Assembly: GCA_000611775.1 (NCBI GenBank)
Contig: KK106981.1
Coordinates: 3,338,672-3,402,671, forward strand
Direction of reading: 5' to 3'
Length of the DNA stretch: 64,000 nt
Origin: Umbilicaria muhlenbergii
Lineage: Eukaryota; Ascomycota; Lecanoromycetes; Umbilicariales; Umbilicariaceae
A program made the translations under genes and the position numbers. Shown here piece by piece: positions 22,989 through 36,051 of this stretch. The notes beneath the pieces are model-generated. The model was not told the origin of the DNA. It was given only the letters and a program-made list of their open reading frames with translations, and ran no database searches. Numbering within the stretch: position 1 is the first letter of the stretch; each line of letters opens with the position of its first letter.

Positions 22989-25900
22989 ATGGCCGATGGA
23001 CTTTCTGTTGCAGCCAGCATCGCTGGCCTCGTAAGCCTCGCTGATGTTGTCGTCACCCGGTTGTATAAATACATCAAGGAAGCGAAGGGTGCGGAAAAAG
23101 AAATTGCAGCATTGACGGCCGAGATTACGAGCCTATACGGTATCCTAAATAGCTTGCGCTTGGTGGCACACCGCTTTGAGGGCGAGGAGCTCGAGACCAC
23201 GATGCAGATTCACCATATCCACTCATGTTACACGACTTTAACGAAGATAGACGCTCTACTCGAGAAGGACGATCCGCGCGCATCCAAGAGCACGATGGAG
23301 TCATTCAGGAGAAAGCTGCACTGGCCACTGTCAAAGTCAGAAACTAATAAACTCATCGCCGAGGTTGAGCGACATAAGGCAACACTCAGCTTGGCTCTGT
23401 CGGCAGACGGTATGTCTGCACTGCTTAAGGCACTGTCTCGGCAAGCTGAAATAGGGATGGAGATTCAAGAGATGGCAGGTGAGATTCGCAAGGATCGTGA
23501 GACAAAGGCAAAAGTCGCTATCAACGCCAAGCGCCAAAAGATCCTTGAATACGTTAGCAAGGTCGACCCTAAGGCCAGTCAGGCGACTGGTCTTAAACTT
23601 CGCCAACCTGGTACTGGTACATGGTTTACGGACAGCGAAGAGTTCAGAGACTGGCTGAGGACGAAAAATGCTAAGCTCTGGCTGTTCGGTATCCCTGGAG
23701 CGGGCAAGACAATCCTGACATCTACAATCATCCAAGAAGCCGGAAAGTCATCTCAAGAGGACAACGGAATTGCATACTTCTTCTGTGACTACAAAGACAC
23801 TACCACGCAGGATGTGGTCAATCTTCTAGGGGCTTTGGCTAAACAGTTTGCTATGCAAGATGAGAAAAGTTTCGAACTCCTTGAAAATTTCTACCAACAA
23901 CATTTACCGCAAAAGCCCCACGCTCTCGTACCCATAGGGCCGCCTAACCCACCGACTGCTGAGGAACTTCATGGTCTGATTCAAATCATGACAAAAAGCT
24001 TTGACAACGCGCTCATCATTGTGGATGGTTTGGACGAATGTACAGGCGATCGGTCAACAGTCATGGAATTCCTGGAGAGTCTCAACAAGCCTGGGCAGAA
24101 CAACATCAAAACTCTGTTCACGAGCAGGGATGAATATGACATAAGGGAGCGCCTAACTGACTACGTACCAGTCTCCATAGCGGCCAGAAGCAGTGATCTC
24201 AGATTATATGTTGCTTCAGAGTTGGAAGTCCGAATGCGCACAAAGAAACTTAGGTTGCGCGACCCGGCCTTGAAGGAAGAGATTATGACACGCCTGGTGG
24301 AAGGGGCCGAGGGAATGTAAGTCTCTAGCTCGTGTACTTTTTAAGAGAGGGGTGTGATTCTCTTCTCTGCAGCAATTCAAGAGCGTGTGCAATATACTGT
24401 GGAAGGTCCGGTTTCCTTGCTCAACTTGCTGATCTTACACTGTTTCTAGGTTCCGCTGGGTTACCTGTCAAATGGATCATCTTTGTGAACTGAGCAACGA
24501 CCGGGCTCGACGAAAAGCATTGAAGTCTCTCCCACCGGACCTTCCAAGCACATACGAGCGTATCCTCGAAAGGGTAAACGCCAGCAGTGAAGAGAACCAA
24601 ATCATGGTACAGAGAGCCTTACGATGGATTGTCTGCGCAGAAGAGCCTCTTTCACTCGCAGCTCTTGCAGAAGCATTGACTATCAATAGGGGCGACAATA
24701 GACTGGACCGAGATGCCATCCCAGATGAAGATGCAATATTACATTGGTGTAGTAGTCTTGTCAGAAGATCAGTCAAGAGCGAAGGCCTTGAGTTGGCGCA
24801 TTTTACCGTCAAAGAATTTCTGCTGGCCATTGACCCTGTCAAACAGAACAGCTTTAAAGCTTACCGCGTCCAGACAGTGCAATGCCAGGCCGAGCTCGCT
24901 AAGACTTGTCTAACTTATCTGTGCCTAGAAGATTTCGCTGGGGATTATCCTAAGAACTGGGATGGTTTCGAGCAGCGAGATACAATGTATCCATTTCGGA
25001 GATACGCAGTTTGCCATTGGATCAAACATGCATGGGCGACTAAAGATGATGAACCACTTCTTGATCTTATGAAGATCTTGTTTGAGCCGGTAAAATCTAA
25101 TCAATTCATCTCATGGACCCAGGATTTCGTGCTCAATGACGCTAAGGCACTAGACTACGATGGTACAGACAAGTTTACACACTTCGCATCGCTAATGGCA
25201 GATTCCACACTGCTGCATTGGGCCGCGCTATTGGCGTTACCCACCATCTATTCGTGGCTTTTGATGGAAGGGTCCAATATAAACAAGTTGAGCGAGGTTT
25301 TCGGAAGTCCTCTTTGGTGTGCGATCTTGGGAAAACAGACCTTCGATGAGAGTCTCTATTTAGACGAGTACATAATGTTTGAAAGACCTGAAGGACCGCC
25401 AGAAGCCAGAGATGAAGTTGTTAAACTTCTAGTAGAGAATGGTGCAAATGTCAACTATCGTTTCGATTCTATGTCGGCTTCAACTCCTATACTTTTGGCC
25501 ACCCTAAAGCAGGATGAATCCGCATGTGCTAGGACAAGGATATTACTCGAGGCCGGAGCATTATGTGACAAAATTTGTATTGACTTTGTCGCTGAAGTAA
25601 TGAAATCAGGGGAAAGCCATCTCAACGATTACTTCGACGCTGTTGGACATCGAAATCTGCAGGGCGAATGCATTGCTCAATTTGTGGAACTGGCTTCTTC
25701 GTTTGAACAATGTCCGAATGAAGGGATTCTTGACAAGATGATATCGGATTCCACTGCTGAGGGCGAAGAGTCCTTCAAGTATCACTTCTCCGCGTTGCTG
25801 AATGCAGTGCAGTTCGGGGCGATTGGGTCAGTTAGAAAATGGGTTTCAATGTACCAAGGCGCCATCAATCTGGTTGATGCCGACAGGCCGTATACATTGC

Positions 25901-28900
25901 TACACGCTGCCGCAGAAAAGGGTCATGCCCAAATCATCGATATTCTAATTCAGCACGGCGCTGATGTTAATAGAGAGGACCAACAGGGGCGAACGCCGTT
26001 GTACTACGCTGCTGAAAATGGCGATCTCAGAAGCTTCTTAATCTTGGTAGAGAAAGGCAGCAAGATCAGGCAAGGTGACAAAGACGGTTTGACTGCCGCT
26101 CACATAGCCGCTTCCTGCAACAGTTTGGAGATTCTAGAGACTCTAGAAAGTATAAGCGATGAAAGGCTCGGCCTATTGAGCCGGTCAAAGGACGGTCAAA
26201 CGCCACTTCTGTGCGCAGCACGTTCTGGCTCACTGGAGGTTGTCAAGTTCATCCTCGGTCGTTTTAGTAACGTCGATATCTCTGAGTGTACTGAAGACGG
26301 CCGCTCATGTCTTCATCTCGCTGCCATCGATGGATTGCTTCAAGGCGCAAGAGAGAAGCTTCAATTCTTCCTCGATCAAGGTCTAGATGTGAACCAACGC
26401 ACCAGAGATGGTTCGACACCTTTGCATTTCGCTGCCCTCCGAGACGGAACTCCCAAGGAGGTTATAGAGCTCCTGCTTACCCATGGGGCAGATCCTTCGG
26501 CTTTGCGTGAAGATAACTGTTCTGCGCTTCATCTTCTGTTTCAAGACCAAGGACTCAGATTATTTCTGTCTGCAGATGTCGTCAGCCTGTTATTATCTGC
26601 TATGGACGAGATTTCATTAAATGCTAAAGCGAACGACGAGAATGGCTACACTGCACTTCATTACTGCGTATCTACTGCTTCTTATTGGTACTCGGGAAAC
26701 CCTGATGCTAAGATACTTGACGCCGTGCTCGATGGTAGCGACATAAATGTCAATGTTCTCGATAACAAGCAATGCACGCCTCTCCATTTATTCATTAAAA
26801 CCTATCGCTGGAATGGGACCCAGGTCTTTTGCGATACTCTAGAAAAACTCATCGGAAAGGGCGCTGCTGTGAACCAGAAGGACATCAGTGGTAGAACCCC
26901 TTTGCACGACCTCTGTGAGATTACATACTCAGTCGTCAATAATTTCGTCGAGAAAGCGGCAAGGATTCTTCTCGATCATGGAGCCGACCTCATGACGGAA
27001 GATGTAGATGGACAGTCTACTTATACGACACTCCTTGAATGGTGGGGAAAAGTCACTGACAGAACAAACAACCAGCGATCCACAGCTGACGCAGACTGTT
27101 CTGCACGCATGTTTGCTCTCATCTTGCGCTATGCTGCTAAACCATTGCCTGATACACGGTTCAACGGGCTTTGCCCTCTCAGCTTAGCTTTGAAAGACAG
27201 GCGGGAAGATCTCGTCTCCACACTCCTCACCTTTGAGCCAGATGTTGACCGAAGAGATGGAAACGAGTTCCGCAACACCCCACTCGAGATGGCATGCATT
27301 TACGGTTGCAGCGCACCGATTGCTCAGATATTGGTGTCATTGTCCAAGGGACTTACCGACAAACATATTTCGGGACATGATTTACTCCATCTCGCCGCCA
27401 TGTACGGTAGCCTCGAGATTGTGGTCGAGCTGCTCAATCACGACGTTGATATTAACATGCAACGGGATTCCACAGGCGAAACACCGCTAATGACAGCTTC
27501 TGCTTGTGGCAAAGTCGCCACTGTTCAATTGCTTATCGACAAGGGTGCAGACGTGGCAGCAAAATCGTATTCGGGTTGGAACGCTATTCATGGTGCGGTG
27601 AGCCACGGACACTTGAAGGTGCTGCACGTTCTTCAGTCTACAGCGATTGACTGGCAAGCGAAAGCAACCTTGTGGGTGGCTGATAGAGATTGGACGGCTT
27701 GTACTGCGCTTCATTTTGCAGCTGGGAAAGGACGCAGCCACATCATAGAATATCTTCTTGAAAGTGGCCGTTTTTCAGATGTGAATTTGCCTACTGATAC
27801 AGATCATTTACGCCCCCTCTACATAGCTGCAGCAGCACATCACACTCATACTGTTGAGGTTCTCCTTTCGAAAGGTGCAGATATAAACCTGGTCGGAGCC
27901 ACTGGCCCTCTTTGGACTGCTTTCCATGTCGCTGCGGTCAACGGCTTTGAAGACATAGTGCGTCTGTTCCTTGAACACGGCGGTGACTTTAGGAAGACCG
28001 ATTCCCAAGGCATATCACCAGAACTTCTGGCACTCAAAGGAGGGCACAAATCGGTGGTTGAGATGCTGCGGGATGCCAGCGCAAAACAAGGTATGAGCAT
28101 TAGCCAATCTCTCAACTGAACATTCCGATGATTGGGTATCAGTTGCAGAATCAGGTCCAACAAGGTCAACTTTGGACGATGCCAAAAGAGCCCCCCTCAT
28201 CGACCAGACTTCGAGAAATGTAACGTCACAAGCATTAAAGATCGCTATTGAAGTTGGAGACTTCAATCTTTGCAAACGGCTGTTTGAGGAAGGCGCGAAT
28301 CGCGACGACAGCCTTGGATGTTGCCCCAAGTGCAACCCTTTACTGTACTCTCTACATTATGGACGACCAGATATCGCACTTTTTCTCGTTGAAAATGGGG
28401 CCACGTGCTCCGAAGTTACCTGCGAATGTTGGGATACTCAGGGATATGATGCTATTCATTATGCGGCCAGTTATGGATATTCAGAACTGCTCGAGCTACT
28501 TCTCAAGCAGTCACCAAAGCCTAGGCCACGATCGGCGGTTGACCCTATTCATTTAGCTGCAGCTGGTGAACACCTCGAGTGTTTAGAGCTCCTGCTTGAT
28601 CACGACTGTGCCCCGGCCGAACCACCCTTTTCCGTTAGTTCCGAGATAAAAAGCTCCTCTTGTATCGGGTGCAAAACCAACGAATCTCAAGGGGAAAGCT
28701 TAGATCGTTCGGATATGGCAGAATCCACGCAGTGTCACGAAAATGCTTACAGCTCCGATATTCACGACGACCATACTCCGCTCAAGCCAGTAAACGCCTG
28801 TATTCAGAATCATATATTGGACCGCCCATGGCGCCTTAACGATTGGCTTCATACCACGGGTACGGTTGTGTCTGCAACAGCCCTGCACGTAGTTTCTCAT

Positions 28901-29815
28901 GTTGGGAATGTCAAGATCGCAAATCTGCTTCTACATCGTGGTGCTAATATAGAGGCCTGTACTGCTGATGAAGCGACTCCCTTGCATGTGGTAACTACTT
29001 CCGGCCAAAAAGATATTGTTCAGCTGCTTCTCAAGGCAGGTGCGAATATCAATTGTCGTGATGGTAATGGTACGACACCTGCGCTGTTAGCTTCAAAGAG
29101 AGGCAATCTCGGCATTCTTGATATATTGAGGGAGCATAAAGCGGACTTCTCAGTGCGGGACCAGATGGGTAACGGATGCTTACACCACGCTGCAAGGTCT
29201 GGACACGTTCTCGTTCTCCCCGGGCTCATGGCTTGTGGTCAAGACCTGACCTCAGCGAATATCTTAGGCGGTTCAGCTCTTCATTACGCTCTATATTCAG
29301 GTTCTACGGACATGGAGACATTTTTCATGGATCATGCTACTATCCATGAGGCTACCCGGCCTGTTCTCGGCAACGTCTTGAACGTAGCCTGTCGATGTGC
29401 CTCCTTATCGGTGGTGCTTTGGATATTGAAACGGATGCCAGAAGGGAAAGAGCATGCTTTCGTCAACTTCCGGAGTATAGGAATTAGCACACCGCTGATC
29501 GCAGCTGTGTATCGTGGACATTCCGAAATGGTGGAAGTGTTACTCGATGCCGGCGCCGATATTGAGCTTTCAGATGGACAGTTCGGCACTCCCCTCATGA
29601 CAGCCTGTGCCTTAGGCCGTTTAAACATTGCCAAAATCTTACTGAACAGAGGTGCCAAACTAACGTACTCCGGGGACGGTACCCTCGCAGCCATGGCGAT
29701 AGCTGCACACCACAAGAACATCCAGCTTTGGCTGCGCCTGATCACAGGTAGGAAGCCTGATGCATCTTTTCGCAGTGCCAACGACTCAACAATAGTGGAA
29801 GAACTCGATGCTTAG
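22989..29815 (+). CDS. Giant NACHT-ankyrin NOD-like receptor, 2,213 aa
   Basis: Fungal NLR (STAND protein), a class that includes heterokaryon-incompatibility and presumed immune receptors. Three exons, 22989-24316, 24450-28090 and 28143-29815, with introns of 133 and 52 nt; both junctions are in phase (GMFRWVTCQ and AKQVAESG). Residues 1-160 are a helical N-terminal domain of the fungal Helo-like/PigL_N kind (MADGLSVAASIAGLVSLADV), a putative cell-death effector domain. The NACHT domain has Walker A GIPGAGKT at residues 234-241 and Walker B ALIIVDGLDE at about 341-350. A winged-helix segment follows (LRWIVCAEEPLSLAALAEAL, then LAHFTVKEFLL). From about residue 690 to the end I count roughly 33 ankyrin repeats, many close to consensus (TALHFAAGKGRSHIIEYLL). 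The ATG follows an upstream in-frame TTG that I reject. It looks intact. Confidence 0.92.
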
Positions 29816-31216
29816 CAGTTTTCAAGGTAAGGTCTTGGTGAATAATGGCATAAGGGAACTTGTGCGAAGTTACATGACTTGCTCACTCAATCAGCACGTC
29901 CATCAAAGTCCACACTATGGTTCTTAACTCCGGACGGACAGTAACAATTACTATTCATATCAAGCAGGAGGATCGAAGACTACAGAGAAGGTTGTTTGCG
30001 TAAAGAAAATGTTCAAGTGGCGAGGAAGGCGTTATGTGATGCACAAATAGCGTCAGTAGCAGAGGTTTCCCAAGGTCAGTTATGAAGGGATAAAGGAGAA
30101 CAGATAGTGTGTGTCACGCAACGCTTGAGCAACGATTCGGTTTGCATATTCAGAGTCTAATATGCATCAATCAATCTTTCAAGAGTTTCACGCCTTTAAA
30201 GATCTAAAAATGCATATTGTATTCTTTCTTTCTCCACGGTTTCTTCGTAGGGTTCTAACCCTAAAAGCCCCAGACTATCCTCAACCCCCTTCTCTCGTAT
30301 CACAAAGCTCCCCCTATGGCATCTCCTTTGAATCCGACGAACTCTAAGAGTTTTAAGAACATTTTTAGCTTTTACAGAACTCGTAGAATCCTAAGTGCTC
30401 TAAGAGTTCTTTGCTATAGTGTATTCGAAGGAGCGATTGAGAGCGGTTGACCAGGGAAAGAAGTCTGGGTAAACAGAGTTGACAAAGGTAGCATACCCGC
30501 CCAACATAGCTTTCGCCACTGCTTAAGTCGCAACTACATGCATGTAATACTTGCAAGGGTGTGTCACAAATCTTGTGATCAGTCTTCTCACCTGTTGTGG
30601 ATGCCTTCGACAATAGAAAATCGTCGAAATCTGGTGTGAGATCTTCGAAGTACAGGTAGTCCCACTGCGCCTTCATCCCATACTCCAGCCAGACTTTACC
30701 TTTCTACGGCTTAGAGTACCACTATGTATATCGTAGGGAGTCTTAATACTTTTATGGGTTTATGGTGATCCATTCCCAGTCGAGCCAGTCACGCCAGTCA
30801 AGTCTAGTGTCCGGTTCGGAGGCTATCAGCCTTACCCGCCACCCCATGGCCCCTTCGAGGCGCTCGGACCATGTCAAGGCGGAGTAGTGAAGCTCTCACA
30901 ATTGAGGACCTTGCACTTGGAGCTCTTATGACACTGTCTATTCAGACACAACCAACACGCTCATTACTCTCTTCTTCGTTGTCGCCTAGCTTCACACCTT
31001 CAAATACCGCATATATACGTCCGATTGTCAAGGCCAGCACATATTATCTGCCGTTGCCCATGCATTGGGCCAATCGCTTTCGTGGAAAGTGCGCCGGCAT
31101 GTGAGGTAGCCGTGAAGGTGGTATGATTGCGCTCACGAAAGGCACAAATCCCCAACCATCTTCTAGGAGCTTGCTCCGATAGAGCTACAGAGCGTCTTCA
31201 GTCAATAGTGATCAGC
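29816..31216. other. 1.4-kb intergenic region between the NLR and the JmjC gene
   Basis: No gene I can support. A 103-codon ATG-initiated minus-strand frame (30676-30365) is the longest; its protein is acidic at the start and Cys/Ser-rich later, with no recognisable domain. The motif CTCTAAGAGTT occurs twice near 30343 and 30398, and one AACCCTAAA occurs near 30257; neither forms an array. The right end is the JmjC gene promoter. Confidence 0.4.
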
Positions 31217-34200
31217 ATGCCGGCCCAGCGCCCTTGTGCCTCGTTCGACCCGGTCTCACCGGACTTGGATCTCGCAGCCCTGGTCGAGGAGACGCCCAAC
31301 TTCGAATACGTCATCCGAATATCTTGCGACATGATTGAGCATCAAGGGTTGGAGGCATTCGAGAAGCTGGTCCTGTTACACGTCATAATTGGGGGAAAGC
31401 CACTCGTGGTCGAGGGATTTCAAGATAGGTTAGATCAATGGACGTTTACACCGCAGTGGTTGCGAGACAATCAGGGGAAGAAATGTACGTCACCTTTGCC
31501 TCGTACCCTATGTGTATCTCATAGCTAACTCTTGTGACAGTCGAGCAAGCTCGCAACCTCACGAAGCAGGAAAACATACCCCTGTCCATCAACCATTATC
31601 TAAACAACATGGCTATGCTCACCAACCAGTGGAATAAATACAACTACAAGGAATGGGACCGGCAGCGGATATACCTCAAGGACATCGATTGCCCCCAGGT
31701 CTGGCATGATAAGCTTAAGGAGCAGATTCCACCAGGTTTATTCTACCTAAATGGGAGTACGGGAGATATCGGAGGCCCTGGTGCAGTTGATGTGCCTGAA
31801 CCACATGGCACGGGTGTCAAGAAGGGAAGAGGTGTTGCACATGCAGGAGATCTGATGAGCTGTCTTCCCCCGGCCATGAGAGCTGAAAATATGATGTGCT
31901 ATATTGGACATGAAGGAACATATACGCCAGCGCATCGAGAGATGTGCGCAAGCTTAGGCCAGAATATCATGGTTGAGACTTCAGGCACCATAGATGAAGA
32001 TGGCAAGCCTGCAAAATCGGGGTCTTCAATCTGGTTTATGACTGAGACTAAAGATCGGCACCTTGTCTCCGAATACTGGCTTTCTACGCTTGGGCATGAT
32101 ATCGAGGTTGAGGCTCATTTTGCACAGATCAATGCCTGGAAAGCGGCACCCTTCACAACATATGTGGTAGAGCAAAAGGTCGGCGACTTCATCCTCATAC
32201 CACCGCTGGCGCCTCATCAAGTCTGGAACAGGGGGACGCGGACCATGAAAGCGGCCTGGAACAGGACTACAGTGGAGACTTTGGAGATGGCCCTGAGTGA
32301 AGCCTTGCCCCGTGCCAGGATGGTCTGCCGGGATGAGCAGTATAAGAACAAGGCTATCGTCTTGTTCGCTCTTCAAAGGTATTCTGGGTTACTTAAGCAG
32401 GTCGAATTGCAGAAACAGAACACTTCAGATCAGCAAGCAGAGCTTGACCTGATCTATAGTACCAAGATACGGCAGTTACAAAAAGATTTCAAGCGGCTCT
32501 TTACCCTTTATAATCAGATCTTGCTTTCTGAAATGCTCTCTCCGGTGTCGCCAACAGAGAAGAAAGGCCAATACCTCCCTTATGATAGCAACGTCACATG
32601 CTCATACTGTCGCTGCAATATCTTCAACCGATTCTTGACCTGTACATCGTGTGTCATACCGCTGGAGGATGGAGGGGAAGATACATACGATATCTGTATG
32701 GAGTGTTTTGTGATGGGCCGCAGCTGCCAATGTCTGTCAAGGTTCAAGTGGGTCGAGCAGTTCCCGTGGACGGATTTGGTGGAGAAGCATGATCTCTGGC
32801 GGCATCAGATCATAGCCTTTGAAGGTGGCCTGAACGACAAGTCTCCTCAACCGCTTCATGTAGTAAGAAAGGGCCTGAAGCAAAAAACCCTTGCGCAGAT
32901 ATGTCAAGAGCAGTTGAAAGCTCGTCCTTGGCGGGATCCTAAGAAACCAATTTCCAAAGAGATCGTATCAGATGATCTTGAAGAGGATCAGGTGAACGAA
33001 GATGGGACGCCTAAGAAGAAACGGAAGACCCGACGGTCAGAGAAATGGCTCAGAGATCACCTCAACTGCCATATCTGCAAGAAGCGCGAACCGACATGGA
33101 AGCTTGGTACATGTGGATGTGGCTTGTCATATTGTTTTGGCAGCCTGTTTCGCGCCTTTGATCTGATGCCCATGAGCGTTATGCAGGATCCCGAGTGGAA
33201 GTGTCCCCGTTGTCTCAAAATCTGCTCTTGTGGAGTATGTCGAGCAATCCCGGACATAAAGCCGTTCGAACCAAACGGCACGGTGCTGGGGCATGACACC
33301 AAGAAGATAGCTGATCCTCGGAGTGTCGAGAGTCTCGTGGACTTTAGTCACTCTAACATCAATTGGGTCAAGAAAGCAGGAGACGATCACCCGCACGAGA
33401 CCAAACGCCTGAGACGTCGAGGCGATGAGGCGGCCAAAGCTAAATCGAAGGATCCTGAACTGGACGACAACTATGTCCACGAAGATTGTAGGCCATTGAG
33501 GAATCCACGCTCCGATGCTGGGATCATCTATACTCAGAATGGTGACGTTCCCATTGACCCTCAGCTCAGTATAGATCATGCTACAAACCCAATCAACTCT
33601 AATGGAGCAAGCCACGACGTGAACAGCGAGCACGTACTGAAGCCCACGAGCACTGCTAATGGCAATCATAATGACCCTTCAGGTATTCGTGGACCGTTAC
33701 CATCAGTGGCTGCCATGCTCGAGGAGGCCCCGCCGGCACCACCTCCTCAACGAGATGCAGCTGCGTCAGTGAATCAAAATGGTACCGCAAGTTGCACAGA
33801 GATCAACTCTAAGCATTACGTCCAACCTGGATTTCACAACCACCATATACCGGGCCCATACCACTTCGTCGCTCCGGCAGCAGTGATGGTCGACCCAAAT
33901 CCGAACAAGCACCTCAAGAGAACAAATGATACCAATGGCGTTGCCTATCAATACCCCGATCCAAGCATGCCTGAGATGACCGCATCGCCGCAAGCAACAC
34001 GTTTTAATCAACCCAACTCCACTGTGCCGCACGAGGGACAGTCACAAGCTGGTACAAAACGCAAGCGGTTTGACGATCGTCCTAAGCTTCAGAGCGACTT
34101 TGCGGAGTCCCCAAAGAATGACGCCAATCGTCAATTCCAAGAAGCCCAGATACAACGGACTTTGGCAGAGGCTCGAAAGAACGATCGGTCCATTAGTGCA

Positions 34201-35352
34201 CGAGCTGCCATCGCTGGGCAGAAGCTGCATTTGAAGCTACCGGTCAATGGTGTTAAACTAGCCGAAATTGTGAAGAAGGCAGGCGCGGAGCCCGGGTCGG
34301 CTTCGGATCTGGGGGGAGATGGTGCGGGAGATATGCGCGAAGATACCATTATCTTACAGTCTGATCTACCAGCAGTCTCAGACAACGTTGCTACTCCAGA
34401 GACAGTCTTACCAAAGAAGAAGAAAGTCAAGATTGAGAATGATGAGACCTTCACAACTCGAAAGCTCGAGACCCGGCGTTCTGCGGGTATTCGGGCGTCA
34501 ATCTCCAATGGGATACCAAAGCCTCGCGCCGTGTATGCGGAACTATCAGATGACTCTGAGCCAGACGAGTATGTCCAATTCCGAGACGCCCACCCGCAGT
34601 CTGAGCGTCAAGCACAGAAACCACGTCGGCTCCCCGCTTACCTTGCTCGCAGAAGTCTCGGCGATGAAGCCGATTTTCCGAGCGAGCTACGTCCTGAGCC
34701 GCGACGCCGGGCCTCAAGACCGAAGGAGAGGCAGCAGTCAAAACAACCTACACAAGCAACTGTCACTGAAGCCGAACCCCAGGACGCCAGCTCCCCAATT
34801 GATCTCTTCCAAGCAAAACCCGTCCCAATCTCCCTCACAACCGTCGACGTCTCCATGCTCGGCCCCGGCGATATCGACGTCCAACAAGATGATATCGAAA
34901 TCCAACACAGCAATATCGACATCCCAAAGAACGGCATTGACATCCAACACAACGACCCCGACACCGCAATCCAACAGCACGACCCCGATCCCAGCCCCGA
35001 CTCCGACCCCGACATCCCAAACCCGTCTCCCGACCTCGCCAAACGCGCAGAAGAGAATCGCCGCGCGAAACTAAACGCTTTACGCTGGGCGGAAGGTCGC
35101 ACCGACGACCACTCGTATGACTCCGAATCCGCATCTAGCGAGGAGGATACACCGTCAGATGAACCCGTAAGGCTCGCGAAACGGGCGGTCATTGGGAGTG
35201 GTACGATGGGCCGAGATGTGAAAGCGGTGAGTGGTGCTGTGGGGGCTTCGAAGACGGGGGTGGAGGTGAAGAGCCGGGCGAAGGTTGCCACTGTGAATCA
35301 CAAGAAGCCGCTACTTGCGAACGGGAAAGCGTCGAGTGGTCGGCGGGGCTGA
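31217..35352 (+). CDS. JmjC-domain protein with R1-type zinc finger
   Basis: Nuclear protein of 1,359 aa, a probable histone lysine demethylase or chromatin reader. Two exons, 31217-31484 and 31541-35352, with a 56-nt phase-1 intron (..QGKK|FEQARN). The JmjC fold spans about residues 90-340. The likely Fe(II) ligands are His221 and Glu223 (AHREMC) and His315 (PHQVWN), giving an H-x-E...H triad. A Cys cluster begins at residue 443 (CSYCRCNIFNRF, then CTSC, CMECF). A second Cys-rich block at about 599-655 (CHICKKREPTW .. CGCGLSYCFGSLF .. WKCPRCLKICSCGVCR) matches the zinc-finger domain of the MAO-A repressor R1 family (zf-4CXXC_R1). The C-terminal half is disordered and ends in an Asp/Ile/Gln near-repeat (DIDVQQDDIEIQHSNIDI). 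JmjC-R1 fusions are known in filamentous ascomycetes; the substrate is not known to me. Confidence 0.88.
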
Positions 35353-36051
35353 GACTGGGACTGCTGAGATGGGATGGGATGGGTTGGCTGGATGGTGCGG
35401 CGCGGTTGTGATGCGGTGGGGATCTGTTCCGTCCCTCGGCATCTGCGTGCGTGCTTGTTTTGGGATTGGATACCCCGAGCCCAAGCCCGCCGGGGCACAT
35501 GCAGACTGCATTCCTTGTGGCGGTGGTGATTGATGGTCGAACGGAAGGGAAGGCGGTGGATTTTGGAGGAAGTAGCACTGGAGAGATGCACGTGTCGATA
35601 CTGTTGTGCTTGTCTTATTTCGTCGTGATACCCGCGGGGTGATTGGTTTGTTTACACAGCGCAGGCGTTCACGGGGCGGAAGTGGAAGTGGCTTTTTGAG
35701 ATTACAAATGGGGATGGGATGGTCGGACATACTTGAGAGGTAGATACGAAGGGGGGGAGCAAGCGCATGTTGTACATCTCCCTAAAAGTGTATATCACCG
35801 CAAAGCTTCGTCACCGAGTGTAGAATAGCAGAAAGCTCAATGTAATGTGATCGTCAGTCAACCCTTAATAGTCAATCTGGTAGTAGTGGTATCTAGCACC
35901 TCGCCATGCAAGCGACACAAACCATCAGCGCTTGAACCAGTCATATGTGCACCACAATCTCACCCTCATCCCCATCGCCATCGTAACAACATTCCAACCT
36001 TGATATCCAACCCTCCACTCCATTCCACCCCTCACCCACCATCCCCCACTC
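35353..36051. other. Tail-to-tail intergenic region
   Basis: Lies between the 3' ends of the JmjC and SPX genes. GT/GG-rich at the left, C-rich at the right (CACCCCTCACCCACC runs from 35960), the latter antisense to the repetitive 3' end of the SPX gene. No gene seen. Confidence 0.5.

Noticed and set aside
24317-24449. Possible 12-nt micro-exon inside the first NLR intron (CAATTCAAGAGC)
   Set aside because: It would keep the frame but replaces the conserved GMFRW junction with an unusual INSRAFRW; the single 133-nt intron is the better model.
30250-30270. AACCCTAAA sequence resembling a telomere unit
   Set aside because: Single occurrence with no tandem array; chance match.
30365-30676. 103-codon ATG-initiated minus-strand frame
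   Set aside because: No domain, no signal peptide, no splice partner; length is within chance expectation for intergenic DNA of this composition.
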